NCBI GenBank assembly: GCA_030690245.1
Contig: JAUYGW010000005.1
Location: 1 to 11,887, forward strand
Source of the DNA: Gallionella sp.
GTDB taxonomy: Bacteria; Pseudomonadota; Gammaproteobacteria; Burkholderiales; Gallionellaceae
Direction: 5' to 3'
DNA length: 11,887 nt
Every line of letters starts with the position of its first letter. The first letter of the stretch is position 1. The position numbers were made by a program, and so were the translations under genes. A model generated the notes under the pieces. That model ran no database searches. It was not told the DNA's origin and worked only from the letters and a program-made list of their open reading frames with translations. Shown here piece after piece: positions 1 to 8,674 of the stretch.

Positions 1-250
1 CGGAGACCATCCACAAGTCGCTCGGCGCATAGCTGGTGAGGCGCTTGCCATCGGCAGTCGTCGCCTTCAGGGTGCGCCCCTCGATGGTTACCTTGGTGAT
101 ATGCCCCTGCTTCACTTCCTCGAGAAATTGAGAATAGTCGAGTTGCGACGGCGAAGCCTGCTGCTGGCGGGTGTTGAATTGGTTGAAAACGGTCATCATA
201 ACCAAGGCGACGACCAACCAAATTGCAATACTTTTAAACATGTTATTCAA
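1..250 (-). CDS. ftsH: ATP-dependent zinc metalloprotease FtsH, N-terminal fragment
   Basis: FtsH is a membrane-anchored AAA+ protease that degrades misfolded membrane proteins and regulators. Only the first 83 residues are in the window; the gene runs off the left edge. The fragment begins MNNMFKSIAIWLVVALV (first transmembrane segment) followed by FNQFNTRQ and the start of the periplasmic domain (YSQFLEEVKQGHITKVTIEG, then ...YAPSDLWMV), which matches the family well. The start is chosen as TTG at 250-248 because AAGGAG (261-256) sits 5 bases before it. The in-frame ATG at 241-239 would be 14 bases from that site, and remembered betaproteobacterial FtsH proteins often begin MNNMF. It lies 64 bp downstream of rlmE on the same strand, the usual rlmE-ftsH pair. 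The AAA and protease domains are outside the window and were not seen. Confidence 0.93.
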   Translation of the reverse strand, partial: MNNMFKSIAIWLVVALVMMTVFNQFNTRQQQASPSQLDYSQFLEEVKQGHITKVTIEGRTLKATTADGKRLTSYAPSDLWMVS

Positions 251-255
251 AATAG

Positions 256-261
256 CTCCTT
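256..261 (-). promoter_or_regulatory. ftsH ribosome binding site that decides a TTG start
   Basis: On the minus strand AAGGAG is followed by 5 bases and then TTG AAT AAC ATG, all in frame. The spacing fits the TTG (248-250) and is too long for the ATG three codons later. Confidence 0.6.
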
Positions 262-314
262 AAGCGGCAACACTGTAATTGCCATGCTGGGTCATTAAAC
301 TATGTATTGCCTGA

Positions 315-935
315 TTACTCAAGTTTTCCGGAGGCCAATAAATATAACTCGCTGCTCCGGTCGCGCGATGCCTTGGGTTTGCGCGTGGCCACTTTGGCGA
401 AACGGCTGCGCATCAGCTTGTAAAATGCCTCAAATCCCTCGCCCTGAAAGACTTTGACGAGAAAGCTGCCGGCCGGCTTCAGGTGTTCGAGCGCAAATTC
501 CATGGCCAGTTCCGCAAGATGCATCGCGCGCGCCTGATCGGCCGATGCTATGCCGCAGATATTGGGGGCCATGTCGGAAATTACAAGGTCGACCGGTTTG
601 CCTTGCAGCAAGCCTTCCAGTTGTTTCAATACTGCATCGTCGCGGAAATCACCCTGAATGAACTCCACCCCGGCCAGCGGATCGAGCGGCAGCAGATCCA
701 GTGCGATCACCTTTCCGCTGCGCCCGACCTTGCCCGCCGCAACCTGGGACCAGCCGCCCGGAGTCGCGCCCAAGTCCACCACCACCGTGCCCGGTTTGAG
801 CAGGCGGTCCTTGGCGTCGATTTCCAGCAGCTTGTAAGCGGCGCGCGAGCGGTAACCTTCCTTTTGCGCGAGCTGCACAAAAGGGTCGTTGATATGCTCA
901 CGCATCCATTGTTTGCTGGTTTTGCTTGGTTTCAT
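315..935 (-). CDS. rlmE: 23S rRNA (uridine2552-2'-O)-methyltransferase RlmE (FtsJ/RrmJ)
   Basis: RlmE uses SAM to methylate the 2'-O of U2552 in the A-loop of 23S rRNA, a late step of 50S assembly. The protein is 206 aa (E. coli about 209). The SAM motif [14 protein letters not shown] is at residues 51-64. The catalytic K-D-K-E tetrad can be placed at K35 ([10 protein letters not shown]), D121 (VISDMAPN), K161 ([11 protein letters not shown]) and E196 ([11 protein letters not shown]), each three below the E. coli numbers. The start is the ATG at 935-933 ([10 protein letters not shown]) with AAGG seven bases upstream. The open frame extends 12 codons further to 971, but that extension runs into the CACGAAG repeat and is not conserved-looking. 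ftsH follows on the same strand; yhbY is divergent. No sigma32-type heat-shock promoter is recognisable upstream. Confidence 0.96.
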   Translation of the reverse strand: MKPSKTSKQWMREHINDPFVQLAQKEGYRSRAAYKLLEIDAKDRLLKPGTVVVDLGATPGGWSQVAAGKVGRSGKVIALDLLPLDPLAGVEFIQGDFRDDAVLKQLEGLLQGKPVDLVISDMAPNICGIASADQARAMHLAELAMEFALEHLKPAGSFLVKVFQGEGFEAFYKLMRSRFAKVATRKPKASRDRSSELYLLASGKLE

Positions 936-959
936 CAGTAAACCTTGAAAGCATTTCAT

Positions 960-1044
960 CACGAAGAGCACGAAGAACCACGAAGAAAATCCGTTATTTG
1001 ACGTACCATTAAAATTCTTAGTGAACTTCGTGTCCTTCGTGGTT
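960..1044. repeat. Inverted nonamer repeat (CACGAAG type) between rlmE and yhbY
   Basis: The left arm has three copies of CACGAAG at 960-966, 969-975 and 979-985 (periods 9 and 10). The right arm has the complement at 1035-1041 and 1026-1032, plus a variant CTTAGTG at 1017-1023 (period 9). The longest perfect inverted match is ten bases, AACCACGAAG (976-985) with 1035-1044. The spacer is about 27 bp. This CACGAAG word is common between genes of many environmental proteobacteria (remembered, not searched). It fills most of the divergent rlmE/yhbY promoter region; nothing else clear is seen there. Confidence 0.85.
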
Positions 1045-1097
1045 AATGTCGTTTCTGGGTTAAAATCCGCGCCTTATTTTTAGAAGGCTCATCTATC

Positions 1098-1451
1098 ATG
1101 CTATCTCTTACCGTATCCGAACGCCTTGCTCTTAAGGGTCGCGCCCACGCCTTGAGCCCAACGGTGATGATAGGCAATGCAGGTCTGACCGAATCAGTAT
1201 TAAATGAAATCGCGGCCAGCCTGAAAATTCATGAACTCATCAAAATCCGGGTTATGGCAGAACGGCCGCAACGTGAAGCCATACTGACGGAGATATGCAC
1301 CCAATTAAAGGCTGCGCCGGTGCAACATATCGGCAAGATTCTGGTGGTCTATCTGCCCAACCCGGAGATACACAAGATCGAAATCAAGAAAATGCCGCGC
1401 CACAAGGGCAAAAAACCGCTGTCCAAGAAGCAGTTGGGCAGCCGCAACTAA
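1098..1451 (+). CDS. yhbY: YhbY family RNA-binding protein (CRM domain), ribosome assembly
   Basis: YhbY is a small CRM-domain RNA-binding protein associated with pre-50S particles. The 117 aa protein is one CRM domain plus a basic tail. Typical features are LTVSERLALKGRAHALSP, the VMIGNAGLTESV loop (GxxG-like) and a HELIKIRV strand, then KILVVYLPNP and a lysine-rich end (RHKGKKPLSKKQLGSRN). E. coli YhbY is about 97 aa, so the tail is slightly long. The start ATG has AGAAGG ten bases upstream. A TAAAAT at 1061-1066 with a GC-rich stretch after it could be a -10 element, but no good -35 was seen. The neighbours greA and rlmE-ftsH are the classic company of this gene. Confidence 0.93.
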   Translation: MLSLTVSERLALKGRAHALSPTVMIGNAGLTESVLNEIAASLKIHELIKIRVMAERPQREAILTEICTQLKAAPVQHIGKILVVYLPNPEIHKIEIKKMPRHKGKKPLSKKQLGSRN

Positions 1452-1474
1452 AGGATGGAAAGTGGGAAGCGGAG

Positions 1475-1590
1475 CGGCACTTTGTGCCTCAATGGTGAGT
1501 GGTAAGTAGTGAGTGGATCGGCGCTGCGCGCCTCAGTGGGAAAACCCACTCCCCACTCACTACTCACCACTTACTACTCTCTACTCCCCC
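1475..1590. repeat. Composite heptad inverted repeat between convergent yhbY and greA
   Basis: The left arm 1494-1516 is made of period-7 words (GTGAGTG, GTAAGTA) and pairs with 1553-1575 at 20 of 23 positions around a 36-base spacer. The right side continues with further GAGTAGT-like heptads to about 1590. Two small hairpins of related sequence punctuate it: GGCAC/GTGCC at 1476-1488 and GGCGC/GCGCC at 1520-1532, each followed by CCTCA(A/G)TGG. A further AGTGGG-AAAA-CCCACT stem is at 1535-1550. It fills the whole 142-base gap between two convergent genes and could act as a bidirectional transcription stop, but there is no T-tract, so that role is only inferred. Confidence 0.8.
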
Positions 1591-1593
1591 AGT

Positions 1594-2070
1594 TCAGATG
1601 TACTGAACATTCACCACTTCGTATTCCCGCACCCCACCAGGAGCCTGCACTTCGGCGATATCGCCGCTGTATTTGCCGATCAGCGCGCGCGCAATCGGCG
1701 AGCTGATGGAAATCTTGCGTTCCCTGATATTGGCCTCATCATCGCCGACGATCTGATAGGTGACGACGTCACCGTTTTTGGTGTCTTCCAGCACCACGGT
1801 TGAACCGAACACGCAGCGGCCATCCGCATTGAGCGTCTTGGGGTCGATGATCTGTGCGCTGCCCAGCTTGCCTTCCACCTCGACGATGCGTCCTTCGACA
1901 AACGATTGGCGCTCTTTGGCGGCATCGTATTCGGCATTTTCGGACAAATCGCCTTGCGCACGCGCTTCGGATATGGCGTTAATCACGGACGGACGTTCTA
2001 CCGTCTTGAGGTGATGCAGTTCCTGGCGCAACAATTCCGCGCCGACGACAGTCAAGGGGATTTTGCTCAT
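1594..2070 (-). CDS. greA: Transcription elongation factor GreA
   Basis: GreA rescues backtracked RNA polymerase by stimulating cleavage of the nascent RNA through the secondary channel. The length of 158 aa is exactly the family norm. The N-terminal coiled coil (about 1-75) carries the tip motif [14 protein letters not shown] with the key acids D41 and E44. The C-terminal FKBP-like domain (about 80-158) contains [25 protein letters not shown] and a final [10 protein letters not shown]. The ATG is preceded by AAGGAAG seven bases away. It lies 22 bp after carB on the same strand, so it is probably cotranscribed with carAB, a frequent betaproteobacterial arrangement. Confidence 0.97.
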   Translation of the reverse strand: MSKIPLTVVGAELLRQELHHLKTVERPSVINAISEARAQGDLSENAEYDAAKERQSFVEGRIVEVEGKLGSAQIIDPKTLNADGRCVFGSTVVLEDTKNGDVVTYQIVGDDEANIRERKISISSPIARALIGKYSGDIAEVQAPGGVREYEVVNVQYI

Positions 2071-2092
2071 GACAATACTTCCTTAAGTTTCG

Positions 2093-5000
2093 TTAAAGCA
2101 GACGCTGGTGCAGCGTCTGCAGGTCATATACCTGCAACTCGGCCAAATGCTGCATCCCGGCGCATGCGGCGCGCGCGCCGGCCAGCGTGGTGTAATAGGT
2201 TATCCGCCCCTGCAATGCGGCATGGCGGATGGAATAGGAATCGCGCATCACGCTCGGTTTGCTGTCCACCGAGTTGATGATCAGGCTGACCTCGCCATTC
2301 TTGATCATGTCCACGATGTGCGGGCGGCCTTCCGCCACCTTGTTCACTACCGTCACTGCAACGCCGGCATCCTTGATGACCGCAGCCGTGCCGCGTGTTG
2401 CCAGGATGGTAAAACCCAGCTGCGTCAGCGAGCGGGCGATTTCCACCGCACCGGGCTTATCCGCCTCGCGCACGCTGATAAATACTTTGCCGTCTTTCGG
2501 CAGCTTCACGCTGGCGGCCAGCTGCGATTTCACAAACGCCTCGGCGAAGGTTTCGCCGACACCCATCACTTCGCCGGTGGATTTCATCTCGGGGCCGAGG
2601 ATGGTGTCCACGCCGGGGAACTTGATGAACGGGAACACAGCTTCCTTCACCGAGTAATACGGCGGGATGACCTCCTTGGTCACGCCCTGCTGCGCCAGGG
2701 TCTGCCCGGCCATGCAGCGCGCCGCGATTTTTGCCAGCGGCACGCCGGTCGCCTTGGAAACGAACGGCACGGTGCGCGAGGCGCGCGGATTCACTTCCAG
2801 CACATAGACGGTGCCGGTCTGGATGGCGAACTGCACGTTCATCAACCCGACCACGTTGAGTTCCCTGGCCATCGCCACGGTCTGGCGGCGCAATTCGTCC
2901 TGCATTTCTTGCGAAAGGCTGAACGGCGGCAACGAGCAGGCCGAGTCGCCGGAATGCACGCCCGCCTGCTCGATGTGTTCCATGATGCCGCCAATGATGA
3001 CCTGCTTGCCGTCGGACACCGCATCCACGTCCACTTCGATCGCGTCGTTGAGGAAGCGGTCGAGCAGGATAGGCATGCGCTCGGGATAGGTCTCGGACAT
3101 CTCCTCGGCAGCGCGCATGTAGCGCTCGAGATCGGGCTGCGCATGGATGATCTCCATCGCGCGGCCGCCCAGCACGTTGGAAGGACGCATCACCAGCGGA
3201 TAGCCGATCTCGTCAGCGCCCGCGACCGCATCGGCCACATTGCTTGCGGTGCGGTTGGGCGGCTGTTTCAGATTCAGCTTACGCAGCATGGTCTGGAAGC
3301 GCGCGCGGTCTTCCGCGCAGTCGATCATGTCCGGTGTGGTGCCGATGATAGCCACGCCATTCTTTTCCAGGCCGTGCGCCAGCTTGAGCGGCGTCTGGCC
3401 GCCGTATTGCACGATCACGCCGATGGGTTTTTCCACCGCCACGATTTCCAGCACATCTTCCAGCGTCAGCGGTTCGAAATACAGGCGGTCGGAAGTGTCG
3501 TAGTCGGTGGACACGGTTTCCGGGTTGCAGTTGACCATGATGGTCTCGTAGCCATCCTCGCGCATCGCCAGCGCGGCATGTACGCAGCAGTAGTCGAATT
3601 CGATGCCCTGGCCGATGCGGTTCGGCCCGCCGCCCAGCACCATGATCTTCTTGTTGCCGGTCGGTTGCGATTCGCACTCTTCCTCGTAAGTGGAATACAT
3701 ATAGGCGGTGTTGGTGGCGAATTCAGCAGCGCAGGTATCCACGCGTTTGAATACCGGGCGCACGCCGAGCGCATGGCGATAGGCGCGCAACGCGGCCTCA
3801 TCGGTATCCAGCAAAACCGCCAGGCGCGCATCGGCAAAACCGTTGCGTTTCAGCGTGCGCAGCTCGTCCGCGCTCAGGCTTTCCAGGGTGCGGTCAGCCA
3901 GCGCTTTTTCCTGGCGGATCAGGTCTTCGATCTGCACCAGGAACCACGGGTCGATCTTACTGACGTTGAATACCTCTTCCACGCTCATGCCGAGACGGAA
4001 CGCATCGGACACCGCCCAGATGCGCTCCGGCCCCGGGCTGCCGAGTTCGGCGCAAACTGCTTCGCGGTCGTTGTATTTCCGATCCAGCCCGTTCACGCCG
4101 ACTTCCAGGCCGCGCAGCGCCTTCTGGAACGATTCCTGGAAGGTGCGGCCGATCGCCATCACTTCGCCGACCGATTTCATCTGCGTGGTCAGGCGGTCGT
4201 TGGCCTGCGGGAATTTCTCGAATGCGAAACGCGGGATCTTGGTGACCACATAGTCGATGGATGGCTCGAACGAGGCAGGGGTCGTGCCGCCGGTGATGTC
4301 GTTCTTCAGCTCGTCGAGCGTGTAACCCACCGCCAGCTTGGCTGCCACCTTGGCAATCGGGAAGCCGGTCGCCTTGGAAGCCAGCGCGCTTGATCTCGAC
4401 ACGCGCGGGTTCATCTCGATCACCACCATGCGCCCGTCATCCGGGTTGATCGCGAACTGCACGTTGGAACCGCCGGTATCCACGCCGATCTCGCGCAGCA
4501 CCGCAATGGAAGCGTTGCGCATGATCTGGTATTCCTTGTCGGTCAGCGTCTGTGCCGGCGCGACGGTGATGGAATCGCCGGTATGCACACCCATCGGGTC
4601 GAGGTTCTCGATGGAACAGATGATGATGCAGTTGTCGTTGCGATCACGCACCACTTCCATCTCGAATTCTTTCCAGCCGAGCAGCGATTCCTCGATCAGC
4701 AGCTCGCGCGTCGGCGAGGCTTCCAGCCCGCGCTCGCATATCTCTAAAAACTCTTCGCGGTTGTAAGCGATGCCGCCGCCGGAGCCGCCCATCGTGAAGG
4801 ACGGGCGAATAACGGTCGGAAATCCCATCACCTGCTGCACCTGCAACGCCTCCTCCATGCTGTGCGCGATGGCCGAGCGCGCCGATGCCAGGCCGATGCG
4901 CGTCATCGCCTGCTTGAATTTCTCGCGGTCTTCCGCCATGTCGATGGCTTCGCGCGACGCGCCAATCATCTCGACGTTGTATTTTTCCAGCACGCCGTGC

Positions 5001-5311
5001 TTGGCCAGATCCAGCGCGCAATTCAATGCGGTCTGTCCGCCCATGGTCGGCAGGATCGCATCCGGTTTTTCCTTGGCGATGATCTTCGCCACCATCTTCC
5101 AGGTGATCGGTTCGATGTAAGTCGCATCCGCCATATCGGGGTCGGTCATGATGGTGGCCGGATTCGAGTTCACCAGGATGACGCGATAGCCCTCTTCGCG
5201 CAGCGCCTTGCAGGCCTGCGCGCCGGAATAATCGAACTCGCACGCCTGCCCGATGACGATGGGGCCGGCGCCGATGATCAGGATGCTTTTAATGTCTGTG
5301 CGTTTTGGCAT
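2093..5311 (-). CDS. carB: Carbamoyl phosphate synthase large subunit
   Basis: CarB makes carbamoyl phosphate from bicarbonate, ammonia delivered by CarA and two ATP, feeding pyrimidine and arginine synthesis. It is 1072 aa (E. coli 1073) and colinear with the E. coli protein. It has a first ATP-grasp half (1 to about 400, with [16 protein letters not shown]), an oligomerisation region (about 400-550), a second ATP-grasp half (about 550-935, with [16 protein letters not shown] and [12 protein letters not shown]) and a C-terminal MGS-like allosteric domain ([12 protein letters not shown] to the end) that in E. coli binds UMP/ornithine. The second-half loop reads [12 protein letters not shown] where Tyr is usual in place of Asn. 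The start [16 protein letters not shown] is certain by family. No Shine-Dalgarno is visible before it, because a heptad inverted repeat ends six bases upstream. Confidence 0.98.
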   Translation of the reverse strand: MPKRTDIKSILIIGAGPIVIGQACEFDYSGAQACKALREEGYRVILVNSNPATIMTDPDMADATYIEPITWKMVAKIIAKEKPDAILPTMGGQTALNCALDLAKHGVLEKYNVEMIGASREAIDMAEDREKFKQAMTRIGLASARSAIAHSMEEALQVQQVMGFPTVIRPSFTMGGSGGGIAYNREEFLEICERGLEASPTRELLIEESLLGWKEFEMEVVRDRNDNCIIICSIENLDPMGVHTGDSITVAPAQTLTDKEYQIMRNASIAVLREIGVDTGGSNVQFAINPDDGRMVVIEMNPRVSRSSALASKATGFPIAKVAAKLAVGYTLDELKNDITGGTTPASFEPSIDYVVTKIPRFAFEKFPQANDRLTTQMKSVGEVMAIGRTFQESFQKALRGLEVGVNGLDRKYNDREAVCAELGSPGPERIWAVSDAFRLGMSVEEVFNVSKIDPWFLVQIEDLIRQEKALADRTLESLSADELRTLKRNGFADARLAVLLDTDEAALRAYRHALGVRPVFKRVDTCAAEFATNTAYMYSTYEEECESQPTGNKKIMVLGGGPNRIGQGIEFDYCCVHAALAMREDGYETIMVNCNPETVSTDYDTSDRLYFEPLTLEDVLEIVAVEKPIGVIVQYGGQTPLKLAHGLEKNGVAIIGTTPDMIDCAEDRARFQTMLRKLNLKQPPNRTASNVADAVAGADEIGYPLVMRPSNVLGGRAMEIIHAQPDLERYMRAAEEMSETYPERMPILLDRFLNDAIEVDVDAVSDGKQVIIGGIMEHIEQAGVHSGDSACSLPPFSLSQEMQDELRRQTVAMARELNVVGLMNVQFAIQTGTVYVLEVNPRASRTVPFVSKATGVPLAKIAARCMAGQTLAQQGVTKEVIPPYYSVKEAVFPFIKFPGVDTILGPEMKSTGEVMGVGETFAEAFVKSQLAASVKLPKDGKVFISVREADKPGAVEIARSLTQLGFTILATRGTAAVIKDAGVAVTVVNKVAEGRPHIVDMIKNGEVSLIINSVDSKPSVMRDSYSIRHAALQGRITYYTTLAGARAACAGMQHLAELQVYDLQTLHQRLL

Positions 5312-5317
5312 AAGTGC

Positions 5318-5393
5318 AGCTGGTAGCTGGTAGCGGGTGGCTTGTAGCGGTTTGTCGTGCCCTGTTGGCGTGTGGTTGGCTACAAGCTACTGG

Positions 5394-5409
<16 letters not shown>
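5318..5409. repeat. Heptad inverted repeat spanning the carA stop and the carA-carB gap
   Basis: Arms 5318-5348 and 5379-5409 pair at 27 of 31 positions around a 30-base spacer. Each arm is a run of degenerate 7-base words (AGCTGGT, AGCGGGT, AGCTTGT, AGCTCGT). The right arm overlaps the carA 3' end and encodes its last residues (AGSS) and TAG stop. The left arm ends six bases from the carB ATG. As RNA it would form a long hairpin between the two cistrons of the operon. Confidence 0.9.
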
Positions 5410-6590
<1,181 letters not shown>

Positions 6591-6620
6591 CGGAATACTC
6601 CCAAAGCAGTTTACATAAAG

Positions 6621-6651
6621 AAGCGGGACGAACCGTGTGTCCATCCCGCTT
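6621..6651 (-). promoter_or_regulatory. carA leader hairpin, possible attenuator
   Basis: On the minus strand eight perfect pairs (AAGCGGGA with TCCCGCTT) continue through a U.G and one G.U wobble to a 13-pair stem with loop ACACG, followed by CTTTATG. It starts about 7-10 bases into the predicted carA transcript and ends 18 bases before the ribosome site. Terminator-like stems in carAB leaders would fit pyrimidine or arginine control, but the T-run is short, so attenuation is inference. It could instead stabilise the 5' end. Confidence 0.55.
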
Positions 6652-6664
6652 TGAATTGATGCGC

Positions 6665-6693
6665 ATTATAGCGGATTAGCGGGGAGGCATCAA
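6665..6693 (-). promoter_or_regulatory. sigma70 promoter of carA-carB-greA
   Basis: On the minus strand TTGATG (6693-6688) is followed by exactly 17 bases and TATAAT (6670-6665). The -10 is perfect and the -35 matches four of six. Transcription should start near 6658, giving a leader of about 68 bases containing the hairpin. It lies in the 128-base gap between the alpha/beta hydrolase and carA. Confidence 0.75.
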
Positions 6694-6718
6694 ATGCCGG
6701 AACTTGTTTTGCCGAAAC

Positions 6719-7579
6719 TTATTTGGGTGGCTCCCTTGGCTGGGCGCAGGCCGCGCCGGTGTGTCCATCGAGGAAATCCCCCAATGCTTCGACCCAGGAT
6801 GCGCGCATGAAAATGAAGCCGTCGTTATGCCCGCCGGCCAGTTCGAGGAACCGCTTGGGCGGATTGGCCGCAGCAAAGAGCGCCTGCCCATGCTCGAAGG
6901 GGATGATTTCGTCTTCCGGGCTGTGGGCGATCAGCACCGGCGCGGCGATAGCCCGCAGGTTTTTCTCGGTGTCGTAACGGATGCGCGCCAGCCACCGCAC
7001 CGGCAGGTAGGGGTAAAAGTGCCGCGCCAGGCCGGGCACGGAAGTGAAGCCGGAGGCTATCACCAGCGCCGCCGGTTTTTGCCGGGCGGCCAGCCATGCG
7101 CCGACGGCGCCGCCCAGCGATTCGCCGAACAGCACGATGCGGCAGGAGGGGATGCGCCGCTGCTCGGTCAGGTAGCGCCAGGCGGCTTCGGCATCCCGGT
7201 AGGTGCCCTGCTCGGAAGGCTTGCCGCTGCTGTTCCCGTAGCCGCGGTAATCGAAGATCAGCATGCTGTAGCCCAGGCGATGGAACATCTGCAACGAATC
7301 AATCCGGTGGGAGATGTTGCCTGCGTTGCCGTGCAGGAACAGCACCGTGCCGCGCGGCTGTGCGTGTGTCTGGGGGGCGGGAATATACCAGCCGTGCAGA
7401 CCGAGGCCGTCGCTGGTGGTCAGCCGGATGTCCTCGTATTGCAAGCCGGCCTGACCGGGGGTGGCGATGATCTCGCGCCCGGTTTCCGGATAGAACACCA
7501 GGCGTGCCTGAAAAAAATACAGCAGCAGCGCGAGCCCGCCATAGGCCGCTGCCAGAATGCCCAGAATATGCCAGATCAC
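6719..7579 (-). CDS. Membrane-anchored alpha/beta hydrolase (COG1073/BEM46-like)
   Basis: A serine hydrolase of unknown substrate, 286 aa. An N-terminal hydrophobic helix (residues 2-23, IWHILGILAAAYGGLALLLYF) is followed by QARLVFYPE, typical of BEM46/YfhR-like proteins, and anchors it to the membrane. The oxyanion motif is FLHGNAGN (81-88), the nucleophile elbow GESLGG gives S154, and D223 (SPEDEIIP) and H251 (GGHNDGF) complete the triad. The start is GTG at 7579-7577, which overlaps the mtfA stop as GTGA and has GGAGG ten bases upstream. A second GTG two codons earlier (7585) is also possible, with only four bases to GGAGG. The frame stays open far upstream, but that part is a shadow of mtfA. 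The pair is probably translated from one message. Confidence 0.88.
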   Translation of the reverse strand: MIWHILGILAAAYGGLALLLYFFQARLVFYPETGREIIATPGQAGLQYEDIRLTTSDGLGLHGWYIPAPQTHAQPRGTVLFLHGNAGNISHRIDSLQMFHRLGYSMLIFDYRGYGNSSGKPSEQGTYRDAEAAWRYLTEQRRIPSCRIVLFGESLGGAVGAWLAARQKPAALVIASGFTSVPGLARHFYPYLPVRWLARIRYDTEKNLRAIAAPVLIAHSPEDEIIPFEHGQALFAAANPPKRFLELAGGHNDGFIFMRASWVEALGDFLDGHTGAACAQPREPPK

Positions 7580-8391
7580 GCGCACCGGGCCTCCGGGTTT
7601 TGGGTCCCTGGATTTTTGGCCTCCGCCGTTTTGCGCACGGCCGGGTCTTGGCGGTAAAACTCGGCCAGTTGCCTGTACACGTCCGGATATTCCCGTTGCA
7701 GGACATGGGGCGTTTCGAAAAATGCCTCGCTGGTCACGGCGAAAAATTCGGCGGGGCTTTCGGCTCCGTAGGGGTCTAGCGCCGTTTTCATGTTTTTTTC
7801 CGCCTTGGCGCAGAGGTCGGCGTAGGCCGCAGTAAAGGATTGCGCCCACCGTTCGGAGGACATCTCCCGGTGCAGCGGTGGGAAACCGTTCATCGCGCCG
7901 TTCAGCATGTCCAGCTTGTGGGCGAATTCGTGGATCACCACGTTGACGCCGTCGTGTTCGCCACCGCGCACGGCGTCGGCGCCGGACAGAACCACCGGCC
8001 CGTGCTCCCAGGATTCTCCCAGCATCACGTCGCGGACGACATGCACCACGCCGGCCTCGTCCATAAATTCGTGTTCCGGCCCGAATTCGCCGGGATAGAC
8101 GATCACCGACACCCAACCCGCGTAGCAATCCAGCCCGAGATTGAGGATCGGCAGGCAAGCCTGCGCGGCGATTTTGATGCACGCGTCTTCATCCACGGAA
8201 AACCCGCCAGCCGCGACCAGTTGCTTTTCATTCAGGAATAAAGTCGCAAGCTCGCGCAGGCGCTCCATTTCTTCTTCCGATAGCCCGCGCAACACGGGCA
8301 GCGCGGAAACGGCGGCACGCCACGCCTCTTCCGGCAACAACGCATGCCGTAAAATGTACCGCCTGCGCCAGTTTTTTATGCTCCAGTCCAT
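7576..8391 (-). CDS. mtfA: MtfA-family zinc metallopeptidase
   Basis: In E. coli MtfA binds the repressor Mlc and so affects ptsG, and has aminopeptidase activity; whether the Mlc link exists here is unknown. The protein is 271 aa (E. coli 265). The zinc motif is HEFAHKLD at 154-161 (HExxH), and the downstream block DPYGAESPAEFFAVTSEAFFE (in two parts: 206-212 and 213-226) carries the further conserved Tyr and Glu residues. LPILNLGLDCYAGW and SWEHGPVVLSG are also family blocks. The ATG is the first possible start, since an in-frame TGA lies nine bases before it; AAGGA is only two to three bases away, tighter than ideal. The last 15 or so residues (KNPGTQNPEARCA) are encoded by a heptad-repeat run and look like an appended tail. 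The gene overlaps the next one by four bases. Confidence 0.92.
   Translation of the reverse strand: MDWSIKNWRRRYILRHALLPEEAWRAAVSALPVLRGLSEEEMERLRELATLFLNEKQLVAAGGFSVDEDACIKIAAQACLPILNLGLDCYAGWVSVIVYPGEFGPEHEFMDEAGVVHVVRDVMLGESWEHGPVVLSGADAVRGGEHDGVNVVIHEFAHKLDMLNGAMNGFPPLHREMSSERWAQSFTAAYADLCAKAEKNMKTALDPYGAESPAEFFAVTSEAFFETPHVLQREYPDVYRQLAEFYRQDPAVRKTAEAKNPGTQNPEARCA
7596..7623. repeat. One-armed heptad run in the 3' end of mtfA
   Basis: Four consecutive 7-base units begin at 7596, 7603, 7610 and 7617 (GGTTTTG, GGTCCCT, GGATTTT, then a weaker TGGCCTC). They encode the Asn-Pro rich tail of MtfA. No inverted partner was found nearby. The period is clear but the run is short. Confidence 0.45.
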
Positions 8392-8428
8392 ATTCCTTCA
8401 AACGACTATATTCGAATGCCAAGCCGGA

Positions 8429-8464
8429 TGCTTTGTCGGCTTTCAAGAAGCCGAACTGAAAGCA
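8429..8464. promoter_or_regulatory. Imperfect hairpin upstream of mtfA
   Basis: TGCTTT (8429-8434) pairs with AAAGCA (8459-8464), and inside it CGGCTT (8437-8442) pairs with AAGCCG (8448-8453) around a five-base loop, with an asymmetric internal bulge. It lies in the 283-base gap between divergent mtfA and the cytochrome gene. A TATAGT (8407-8402, minus strand) close to the mtfA start may be a -10, but no convincing -35 was seen. Confidence 0.4.
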
Positions 8465-8502
8465 CCATGCAATTTTTATGTTTTAATAATCGGGAAAAAC
8501 GA

Positions 8503-8517
8503 GTGCTAGCGTAGCAC
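8503..8517. promoter_or_regulatory. Perfect palindrome GTGCTA-GCG-TAGCAC
   Basis: Six perfect pairs around three bases. Read on the minus strand it is followed after three bases by TTTTT, so it resembles a small intrinsic terminator. However, no minus-strand gene ends there, so an operator or chance is equally possible. Confidence 0.35.
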
Positions 8518-8646
8518 GATGGCGCCGCATACCTTGCGGAATTTACGGGGAATTTTCAATGTAAACAGCGCGGTTGCCGGCTTATGTCCCGGTTTTGCAG
8601 CCAATGCCGTCATGCCGGAACCCGGCTGGCGAAATATGGTCGTATG

Positions 8647-8661
8647 AATAATAAGATTATT
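8647..8661. promoter_or_regulatory. AT-rich palindrome just before the cytochrome ribosome site
   Basis: AATAAT-AAG-ATTATT is a perfect 6-3-6 inverted repeat two bases ahead of GAGG. It has some likeness to iron-box type operators but does not match the Fur consensus well. Regulation is only a guess. Confidence 0.35.
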
Positions 8662-8674
8662 TTGAGGGGGAGTT

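Noticed and set aside
960..1044. CRISPR array
   Set aside because: The repeat units are only 7-9 bases, degenerate, inverted, and without unique spacers between long repeats; no cas genes are present.
1490..1590. Classical intrinsic terminator between yhbY and greA
   Set aside because: Strong stems are present but neither strand has a T-tract after them, so termination is only possible, not shown.
2108..4393. A 761-codon open frame on the plus strand
   Set aside because: It is antisense to carB, rich in His, Arg and Ala without any recognisable domain, and carB is certain. It follows from the codon bias of the GC-rich gene.
6591..6644. N-terminal extension of CarA from the ATG at 6644
   Set aside because: That ATG is buried in the leader hairpin and has no ribosome site, while the GTG at 6590 has GGGAGT at good spacing and fits the family N-terminus.
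7580..8182. Upstream part of the open frame continuous with the alpha/beta hydrolase
   Set aside because: It is a shifted frame of mtfA with Arg/Gly-rich low-information sequence; the hydrolase starts at the GTG overlapping the mtfA stop.
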